A DNA stretch of 49,004 nt from Acidobacteriota bacterium (GTDB taxonomy: Bacteria; Acidobacteriota; Terriglobia; Bryobacterales; Bryobacteraceae): NCBI GenBank assembly GCA_016178945.1, contig JACOSH010000314.1, forward strand, positions 1 to 49,004, written 5' to 3'. The first letter of the stretch is position 1; each line of letters opens with the position of its first letter. Positions 8,087 through 14,714 of this stretch are shown one piece after another. The position numbers and the translations under genes are program-made. The notes under the pieces were generated by a model. It was not told where the DNA came from, searched no databases, and saw nothing but the letters and a program-made list of their open reading frames with translations.

Positions 8087-8406
8087 AGCAACTCCTCATC
8101 GCGGCGCTCCACCACAAGTCTAAAAGGTAGGCTATGACGAACCTCGATATCGACAATGGCATCGCGCAGCCGACTTAGCTGATCAAGGAGAATTTCAAAC
8201 TCTTTCTTCAGGGTGAGGTCAGCCTGACCGCGGTCAGGCTGACCCAGAGGCTCCGAATCCAACTTGATTGCTTGAACGATGCGAGGTTGTGGTTCATAGC
8301 AGGGCGACCCCCCGCGAACCAAAAGGCCCTCGATTTCACCAAAGCCCAACGCTTCGATGATCTCCACCATCCGCTGTTGACCGGGATTCAGACTGGACTT
8401 AGTCAT
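8083..8406 (-). CDS. Small hypothetical protein upstream of the primase
   Basis: This protein of about 107 residues begins MTKSSLNPGQQRMVEIIEAL, followed by a conserved-looking stretch (FGEIEGLLVRGGSP) and a helical, Leu-rich C-terminus. The frame is open to 8442, but ATG 8406 is chosen because GGGAGG sits 5 bases upstream and nothing suitable precedes the longer start. Its stop overlaps the primase start by 4 bases. The middle of the gene contains a 28-bp perfect palindrome, so the Gln/Asp/Arg-rich segment there may be shaped by that DNA rather than by protein function. Small proteins of this look sit beside DUF3987 genes in other elements as far as I recall. No function is known to me. Confidence 0.65.
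   Translation of the reverse strand: MTKSSLNPGQQRMVEIIEALGFGEIEGLLVRGGSPCYEPQPRIVQAIKLDSEPLGQPDRGQADLTLKKEFEILLDQLSRLRDAIVDIEVRHSLPFRLVVERRDEELL
8217..8244. repeat. 28-bp perfect palindrome built of two 13-mers
   Basis: GGTCAGCCTGACC and GGTCAGGCTGACC stand in tandem, separated by GC. Each 13-mer is itself an inverted repeat around a central base, and together they form one perfect 28-bp palindrome. It lies inside the small gene upstream of the primase. It could be a tandem operator for a dimeric regulator, an origin or processing site, or an RNA hairpin. Confidence 0.75.
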
Positions 8407-8530
8407 TCCAGCCTCCCAGTCCAGCCCATCGCGCCAATCCAAAGGAATACGTACAGCACACCCCCCTCACGGAGGGCTGGTGTAGCGGACGGTGGCGGTT
8501 CCGTGAGCGGCCTCGCGGCCGGAGGCCCGG

Positions 8531-8770
8531 TCATCGGACCTCCCCGAACGGCCACCCAACCGTGGCGGCCGTCTTCTGAATGGCGGCCTTAGCATCAATC
8601 AGCTGTTCCAGCGCGCTGGTCAGTCGCTGCAACTCTTCCTCGGTAGGCTGGGCGTATCCACGCTCGAGGTTGGAGAGGCGAGAGCGGTTCACACCCGCCT
8701 TGGCGGCAAGTAGCGTGGCGGGGATCTCCGCCGCCACCCTCGCGGATCGAAGTGCTTGTGAGTCTGTCAT
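8531..8770 (-). CDS. XRE-family helix-turn-helix regulator
   Basis: This 79-residue protein consists almost entirely of a Cro/C1-type HTH. Residues about 8-60 read LRSARVAAEIPATLLAAKAG, then VNRSRLSNLERGYAQPTEEELQRL, the classic helix 2-turn-helix 3 plus the 'ERG...P....L.R' motif. A short helical tail follows. Such small repressors usually control the element's own replication or excision operon. It lies 124 bases upstream of the small-protein/primase operon, and an imperfect inverted repeat at 8902-8924 upstream of its own gene could be its operator. The ATG start lacks a clear ribosome binding site. The ligand or inducer is unknown. Confidence 0.85.
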   Translation of the reverse strand: MTDSQALRSARVAAEIPATLLAAKAGVNRSRLSNLERGYAQPTEEELQRLTSALEQLIDAKAAIQKTAATVGWPFGEVR

Positions 8771-8901
8771 AGGCTGCGCAACAACAATGTGCTGCTGCCG
8801 CCAGTCTAATGCTTGCGCCGAAATCGTCCAGTTTTCGTTTCGGAGGAGAGAAGGAATCTCACTGCAAGTCGCTCACTTGAAACAGGTTGCAGAGCGAGAT
8901 G

Positions 8902-8924
8902 AGTACTTACCCAGAGTAGTTACT
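8902..8924. promoter_or_regulatory. Possible operator upstream of the XRE gene
   Basis: AGTACTTAC and GTAGTTACT are inverted copies (7 of 9 positions) around CCAGA, with a second nested arm pair GTAGTT/AACTAC at 8916-8932. It lies about 130 bases upstream of the XRE start, partly reaching into the 3' end of the 595-aa gene. Binding is inferred from symmetry and location only. Confidence 0.3.
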
Positions 8925-8928
8925 GCAA

Positions 8929-10716
8929 CTACTTCTTTGGGTTCTTCGGTCCGCGGGGCAAAGGCGTCAGGTCTAACTCCGCCCACCGCTTCGAGAGCCA
9001 TGCGCGGGCGGCTGCCTCGTCCCGGCGGAATCCCGCGATCCACCCGTGCGCGGTGATAAAAGGCTCGGCCGGTGGAATCACCACGTGTCGCGCGTCGAGC
9101 GACTGAAATACCTCTTCTTGTGTGCTGGGATGGCCATCCGAGACCTTTTCGAGTGCTGCGTCAATAACTTTGTATTTCTGGTTCCGCCTCACCGGTTTCT
9201 TCCCCTTGCGACCTTCCTTGGGCCCTTGTACTTCCTGGGCGGTAGTGCCGGCGTTCTCCTTGGCAGGTGAGGGCGGCTCTGAGACGCCGGGTGCCGACTG
9301 TGACGCGGATTGACTGGCGCTCCCGCCCTTAAGATCTGTGATGGCTCCCGCGAGCACTGCCGCGCGGCCCCGCCATTCGTCCAGATCGTTTTCCGCAAAC
9401 TTTCGCATGGCGAACAAAAACGCGACGTTAGAGAACCGTTCGGCGTTCTTTCGGCCGAGGAGATCCTCGAGCTTCGGCTTCTTCGCATGCACCCCATCGT
9501 GCACGAATATCCTGTTCCAATAGATCCAGTCTGCGACTAACGGAATTAGCTTCGGCAGTACCGCCTCTACTTTCTCTGGCCTGCCAGGAGAATGCTCCCG
9601 CCACTCGGTGGCGACATGAGAGACATATTCCGCTCCAGCAACCCACCAAGGGCAATCGGTGGTATCCAGCCGCGGCGTGTCATCCCACGGGTGAATACCG
9701 GACCACTCCCCCCAATGTTCTCTAATTTCGCGTTCGCGGAACGCCACTTCAGCTTCCGCTTGTGCCCTCTCAAGAGCCACCAGACTTACGTGAGGAAACA
9801 CTTCGGGGTGTTCGTCAACCAGCTTCCGAATCGCAGGATCGGAAACGAAAAGTCCTGCTCTTGGCCTTCCCATCGGTTGTCCGGCGGTTCCTAGGACGAC
9901 GGTCGGCCGATTTGCTTCAGTGCTGTGTGCGGATTCCGTTAGGTCTTCCGCCGCTGAAGGCTCCACTGGGCCAGCCGCGGCCGGCAATACGCTTTCGGTA
10001 CTAGTGCTCGCCACTCGCTTAGCGGCAATCTGGCTTGTGATGGTCGCTTGCAGTCGCTTCGCGTGGGCGGTACCTCCCGTGCCGCCGCCGTTCGTTATGA
10101 TTGCCGGTTCCGAAGACTCCTCGCCGCTGTCAATCTGCACGGTTGATTGATCATGCTCCGCCTTCGTGAATGCACTCGCCGCCGCGTCTGGCCTCTTGCT
10201 GATCAGGTCGAGCATTCCCACTCCCGGTGCGGATACCCCCTCCGCTTGCAATACCCTAAGTTCGGCGTTGACCACATCGAGAATAGCGGACTCAATGAAC
10301 GGAATCCGTTGGACGGAGGCATCGATTTGAAGAGGATTGGCATCTCCAGCTACGCGGCAGTCCCTTTCGATCTGGTCCCTGAACGCCCCGCAAGTGGTGT
10401 GTACAGTAGTCATGATCCGTTCGCGGAGCCGATCCAGGTGCGCCTTCGAAAGCATCTCGGGGCAGCGCTTCTCGTCGGCCACGCGCTTGTAGATTGCGAT
10501 TCGCTCCCTTACGTCGCGCTCCAGGAACTCCTGACAGATTCGGCGCCAGTGTATGGCCCTTCCGAGGGAACTCAAACGGAGTCCGGCAATCTCGTTGTGC
10601 TTGCGGTGACGTTCGTCGCGAAGACTCAGAAGCCACTTCATGAAGTGGGCTTGCGCAAGCTCTACCAATTCGGCAACTTTGTCTTCCGTGGGACTGTCTG
10701 GATTGGCGGGTTCCAT
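8929..10716 (-). CDS. Large hypothetical protein, first gene of the element
   Basis: I do not recognise this 595-residue protein. The N-terminal part (1-170) is helical and charged. Residues about 175-280 are Ser/Thr/Ala/Gly-rich and probably disordered. A more compact region (about 285-460) contains VFPHVSLVALERAQAEAEVA and a Trp-rich patch (EHWGEWSGIHPWDD, CPWWVAG). Another low-complexity linker (about 460-515) leads to a basic C-terminal region with GWIAGFRRDEAAARAWLSKR. No membrane segment, P-loop or nuclease motif is evident. It reads against the restriction cassette that starts about 0.9 kb away on the other strand. The alternation of ordered blocks and linkers suggests a scaffold or DNA-associated protein, but that is speculation. 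Confidence 0.6.
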   Translation of the reverse strand: MEPANPDSPTEDKVAELVELAQAHFMKWLLSLRDERHRKHNEIAGLRLSSLGRAIHWRRICQEFLERDVRERIAIYKRVADEKRCPEMLSKAHLDRLRERIMTTVHTTCGAFRDQIERDCRVAGDANPLQIDASVQRIPFIESAILDVVNAELRVLQAEGVSAPGVGMLDLISKRPDAAASAFTKAEHDQSTVQIDSGEESSEPAIITNGGGTGGTAHAKRLQATITSQIAAKRVASTSTESVLPAAAGPVEPSAAEDLTESAHSTEANRPTVVLGTAGQPMGRPRAGLFVSDPAIRKLVDEHPEVFPHVSLVALERAQAEAEVAFREREIREHWGEWSGIHPWDDTPRLDTTDCPWWVAGAEYVSHVATEWREHSPGRPEKVEAVLPKLIPLVADWIYWNRIFVHDGVHAKKPKLEDLLGRKNAERFSNVAFLFAMRKFAENDLDEWRGRAAVLAGAITDLKGGSASQSASQSAPGVSEPPSPAKENAGTTAQEVQGPKEGRKGKKPVRRNQKYKVIDAALEKVSDGHPSTQEEVFQSLDARHVVIPPAEPFITAHGWIAGFRRDEAAARAWLSKRWAELDLTPLPRGPKNPKK

Positions 10717-11643
10717 TGATCACTACAATCGCCTTGGGTCGGTGTGGCCGCCGGGCACAGGCCAAGGATCCCGCGTTCGCCTCGTCGGGCTAGGCGGCCA
10801 CCCCATTCTACGCCGAAACAGCCTCGGGGGTCACCCAAAACCGACCATAGAGAATCCGCTGACCCAGAACTGTTGACGACGACGGAAGGGCCCTACCCTC
10901 CGTCGATGTGAGCAACGTCTTGAAAGAGGAAAAGAAACAGCAAGTAATTGCATGGTGGCGGTTAGGTTGGTTGCTGCGGCGCATTTAGAAGACGACTTGG
11001 CGTCGGGAAACTGCGGCTGCCTACTTGGAGGCTGGCTGGCGCTGCGGACGCCCGGCAGGTGGGGACGGCCGGAGCCGGCCAAACCGGCCCAACCAGGCGA
11101 CCACCGACCCGGCCCCGGGCAAACTGGCTGAGGGGGTCAGCGGCGATCCAGGATCGGGCAAACCCGGCCAAGGAGGTGACCCTCGACGGGGAGCGGAGCA
11201 CGGCGGGGGAACCGCGCCGGCCTCCGTCCCTCGGCCAGTGCCTGCGAAGCCCATTCGGGAAGCCATCGAGGTAGGGCCCTCCCCAGGGCCGCAATGCCGT
11301 AGCCATCTGTCAGGAGCGGCGACTGGAACTCTTGGCTCGGACTGGAGAATGGGTGGCGAGGCGCAGAAGTCGAGAGTGTAGGCAATACAGGGTGCTGTCG
11401 AAAAGGGGCGCCGTACTGAACGTCGTCCAATGGATAGCTCCGAGCTGATCTCGGGCGATCACAAGGAGTTCCGCCTAGCGATCCACCCGCTGCTCGGGTG
11501 TTCAGGGCCAGCCCATTCAGCAATTCAGCTACGCCAACCAGGAGTGGGCGACGGGCTCCGTGAAGTGGTATCTTGAGCGGAAGCTTCTCTTAGTTGTGGT
11601 CGGTAGACAAGAGAGGCGGGTCGGGTGGCCATCAGAAGTAAAC
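10717..11643. other. Divergent intergenic region between element core and restriction cassette
   Basis: This 0.9-kb gap lies between two divergent operons, so it should hold promoters for both, but I see no convincing -35/-10 pair. It contains a hairpin at 10881-10904 (GACGGAAGGG against CCCTCCGTC, one bulge) without a T-tract. There is also a GC-rich stretch with repeated CCGGCC units around 11065-11100. The open frames here (for example 11025-11381) are Gly/Pro-rich without domain signals, and I do not count them as genes. Confidence 0.45.
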
Positions 11644-14600
11644 ATGGATAATCGCTTCTTCGAACAGCCCGTACTCAACTCTCCCTATGACTACCCGTTA
11701 CGGCATTGGGAGCTTGATGACCAGGGCCAGCCGACGCAACGGATTATCGAGAGCCGCCGCCGCGCCGAGTTCATCACGCCCATTCCTAAGCCTCGCAAGC
11801 GCAAGGGTAAGGCTGAGCAACAACAAATCGTTTTCGACGAAGGCAAGGGGCTCTCGACGCAAGAGCAACAGTACGATCCAACGTCCATCATCAATGAGCT
11901 CCGTTATATGGTGGACCGGTGGCGAAGCCTGCCGAATCCAAACGACTGGCTGGTGGAGCCGGAAACCCAGCGTCTTCTCCAACACTGGCGGCACCACAAA
12001 TTCAGCGGCGTCCGGCCGTTCTTCTGCCAAGTGGAAGCCGTCGAAACGGCCATTTGGCTGACCGAAGTGGCCCCGAAACTTGGCAAGGCCGGCAAGCGCT
12101 TCTCGGAACACCTCGCCAACGCCAACAACGACGCCAACCCGGACCTCCTTCGCCTGGCCCTAAAACTGGCTACCGGCGCCGGCAAGACCACCGTCATGGC
12201 GATGATCATCGCCTGGCAAACCATCAATGCCGTACGCCGCCCCGGCAGCACGAAATTCACGCGCGGGTTCGTGGTGGTCGCGCCGGGCCTGACCATCCGT
12301 GACCGGCTCCGTGTACTCCAGCCCAACGATCCGGACAGCTACTACGGCAGCCGGGAGTTGGTACCCAGCGACATGCTTGCCGATATCGACCGCGCCAAAA
12401 TCGTGATCACCAATTACCATGCCTTCAAGCTCCGTGAGCGCATGGAGGTTTCCAAGGTCGGCCGCGGACTGCTCCAGGGCCGGGGAGAACCGTTGAAGAC
12501 ACTCGAAACCGAAGGGCAGATGCTCCAGCGGGTGATGCCCGACCTGATGGGCCTGAAGAACATCCTGGTGCTTAACGATGAGGCGCACCACTGTTACCGA
12601 GAAAAGCCTGGGGAGGCTAATGAAGTCGACCTGAAGGGAGAGGATAAGGAAGAGGCTGAGCACAACAAAAAGGTCGCGCGGCTCTGGATCTCCGGCCTCG
12701 AAATCGTCAAGCGCAAGCTTGGCATCACGCGTATCATCGACCTGTCGGCAACGCCATTCTTCCTCCGCGGTTCGGGCTATGCCGAGGGGACTCTGTTCCC
12801 CTGGACGATGAGCGACTTCTCGCTGATGGACGCCATTGAGTGCGGCATCGTCAAGTTGCCCCGCGTGCCGGTGGCTGACAACATCCCCGGAGGCGAGATG
12901 CCGAAATTCCGCAACCTCTGGGAACACATTCGCACGAAGATGCCCAAAAAGGGCCGCGGTAAGGCAAGAGTCCTTGACCCTCTCAGCCTCCCCACGACAC
13001 TGATAACAGCCCTGGACGCTCTCTACGGCCACTACGAGAAGACCTACGAGCTTTGGAGCAGAGCCAGGATTCGGGTCCCGCCTTGCTTCATTGTGGTCTG
13101 CAACAACACGTCCACGTCCAAGCTGGTTTACGATTACATCTCGGGCTTCAACCGGGAAAACGAGGACGGTTCAACGACGCTTGAGAGCGGACGCCTCCCG
13201 CTGTTTCAGAACTTCGACGAGCACGGCAACCCGCTCGCCCGGCCCCGCACCCTGCTGATCGACAGCGAGCAGATTGAATCCGGCGACGCGCTGGACGACA
13301 ACTTTCGCGGCATGGCGGCCGACGAGATCGACCGCTTCCGCCGCGAGATCATCGAGCGCACGGGTGACCGCCACCAGGCCGAAAACGTCACCGACCAGGA
13401 CTTGCTCAGGGAGGTCATGAACACCGTCGGCAAAGAAGCCCGCCTCGGCGAATCGATCCGCTGCGTCGTATCGGTTTCCATGCTCACCGAAGGATGGGAC
13501 GCTAACACCGTCACCCACGTGCTGGGCGTGCGAGCCTTCGGTACACAACTTCTATGCGAGCAGGTGATTGGAAGGGCGCTGCGCCGCCAGTCGTATGATC
13601 TGAATGAAGACGGCCTGTTCAACGTCGAGTACGCGGACGTGCTGGGCGTTCCGTTCGACTTCACAGACAAGCCGGTCGTTGCCCGACCGCAGCCGCCCCG
13701 AGAGACCATCCCGGTTAAGGCCATGCGCCCTGACCGTGATCCCCTCGAGATTAGGTTCCCGCGTGTCGCCGGCTACCGGGTGGAACTGCCCGAGGAGCGC
13801 CTCACGGCTCGGTTCAACGAAGATTCAGTCTTGGAACTCACGCCCGACTTGGTCGGTCCATCATTCACCAGGAACGAAGGCATCATCGGCGAAGGCATCG
13901 AACTCAGCCTGGAACACCTGGGTGACATGCGGCGCTCCACGCTGCTTTTCCACCTGACCAAGCGTCTGGTTTATACGAAGTGGCGCGACGCGGGCGAAGA
14001 CCCCAAGCTCCACCTGTTCGGACAACTCAAGCGCATCACCAAGCAGTGGCTCGACACCTGCCTGGTGTGCAAGGGTGGTACCTACCCAGCTCAGCTCATG
14101 TACCAGGAACTGGCAGACATGGCCTGCGAACGGATCACCGCCGCCATCACCCGCTCCCTGGTGGGCGCCAGCCCCATAAAGGTCGTGCCGGATCCTTACA
14201 ATCCCGCCGGCTCCACTGCTCACGTCAAGTTCAACACGTCGCGATCGGACCGCTGGGAGACAGACGCGCGCCGGTGCCACATCAACTGGGTAATCCTCGA
14301 CAGCGACTGGGAAGCCGAGTTTTGTCGTGTGGCGGAATCGCATCCGCAGGTGAGGGCCTACGCCAAGAACCACAACCTGGGTCTGGAAGTTCCGTACCGC
14401 TACGGCTCCGAGACGCGGAGGTACCTCCCCGATTTCATTGTGCTGGTGGATGACGGACACGGTAATGATGATTTGCTTCATCTGATCGTGGAGATCAAAG
14501 GCTATCGGCGCGAAGACGCCAAGGAGAAGAAGGCCACCATCGAAACCTACTGGGTACCGGGAGTGAACAATAACGGGCAGTATGGCCGCTGGGCATTCGC

Positions 14601-14706
14601 AGAGTTCACCGATGTCTACAAGATCCAGGCCGATTTCAAAGCCAAGGTAGAATCCGAATTCAACAAGATGATCGAATCCATCTCCGCGCAGGCAACCACG
14701 GTGTGA
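11644..14706 (+). CDS. Type III-like restriction enzyme, helicase-nuclease subunit (Res)
   Basis: This 1020-residue SF2 translocase-nuclease would cut unmodified DNA together with the methyltransferase encoded next. From the chosen ATG (11644), motif I LATGAGKTT is at about 175-183, motif II NDEAHH at about 311-316 and motif III LSATPFF at about 367-373. A late helicase motif (LLCEQVIGRALRRQ) is also present. The C-terminal nuclease shows the PD-(D/E)xK pattern: YLPDFIVLVDDG, then LIVEIKGYR. The sequence resembles the BPTD_3080-type Res family, whose members begin near MDNRFFEQPVLNSPYDYPLR. The frame is open to 11560, but those 28 extra residues lack family character. The stop overlaps the following gene's alternative GTG start. 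Confidence 0.88.
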   Translation: MDNRFFEQPVLNSPYDYPLRHWELDDQGQPTQRIIESRRRAEFITPIPKPRKRKGKAEQQQIVFDEGKGLSTQEQQYDPTSIINELRYMVDRWRSLPNPNDWLVEPETQRLLQHWRHHKFSGVRPFFCQVEAVETAIWLTEVAPKLGKAGKRFSEHLANANNDANPDLLRLALKLATGAGKTTVMAMIIAWQTINAVRRPGSTKFTRGFVVVAPGLTIRDRLRVLQPNDPDSYYGSRELVPSDMLADIDRAKIVITNYHAFKLRERMEVSKVGRGLLQGRGEPLKTLETEGQMLQRVMPDLMGLKNILVLNDEAHHCYREKPGEANEVDLKGEDKEEAEHNKKVARLWISGLEIVKRKLGITRIIDLSATPFFLRGSGYAEGTLFPWTMSDFSLMDAIECGIVKLPRVPVADNIPGGEMPKFRNLWEHIRTKMPKKGRGKARVLDPLSLPTTLITALDALYGHYEKTYELWSRARIRVPPCFIVVCNNTSTSKLVYDYISGFNRENEDGSTTLESGRLPLFQNFDEHGNPLARPRTLLIDSEQIESGDALDDNFRGMAADEIDRFRREIIERTGDRHQAENVTDQDLLREVMNTVGKEARLGESIRCVVSVSMLTEGWDANTVTHVLGVRAFGTQLLCEQVIGRALRRQSYDLNEDGLFNVEYADVLGVPFDFTDKPVVARPQPPRETIPVKAMRPDRDPLEIRFPRVAGYRVELPEERLTARFNEDSVLELTPDLVGPSFTRNEGIIGEGIELSLEHLGDMRRSTLLFHLTKRLVYTKWRDAGEDPKLHLFGQLKRITKQWLDTCLVCKGGTYPAQLMYQELADMACERITAAITRSLVGASPIKVVPDPYNPAGSTAHVKFNTSRSDRWETDARRCHINWVILDSDWEAEFCRVAESHPQVRAYAKNHNLGLEVPYRYGSETRRYLPDFIVLVDDGHGNDDLLHLIVEIKGYRREDAKEKKATIETYWVPGVNNNGQYGRWAFAEFTDVYKIQADFKAKVESEFNKMIESISAQATTV

Positions 14707-14714
14707 GGCTCCGC

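Larger units (their letters stand above)
1296..10716. mobile_element. Integrative element core (boundaries not resolved)
   Basis: All genes run on the minus strand and consist of a recombinase, an excisionase-like HTH, a type IIB topoisomerase-like pair, a primase/DUF3987 replication protein, an XRE regulator and orphans. Translational overlaps join 8406 down to 2528. Relics of unrelated genes lie on both sides (Tn3 and kinase on the left, VWA near 20.6 kb on the right). The element may therefore extend right through the restriction cassette to about 19.9 kb. I found no direct repeat that could serve as attL/attR by eye. Confidence 0.7.

Noticed and set aside
11025-11381. 118-residue plus-strand frame rich in Gly, Pro and Arg
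   Set aside because: Low-complexity translation of a CCGGCC-rich stretch without a start signal. All frames there look alike.
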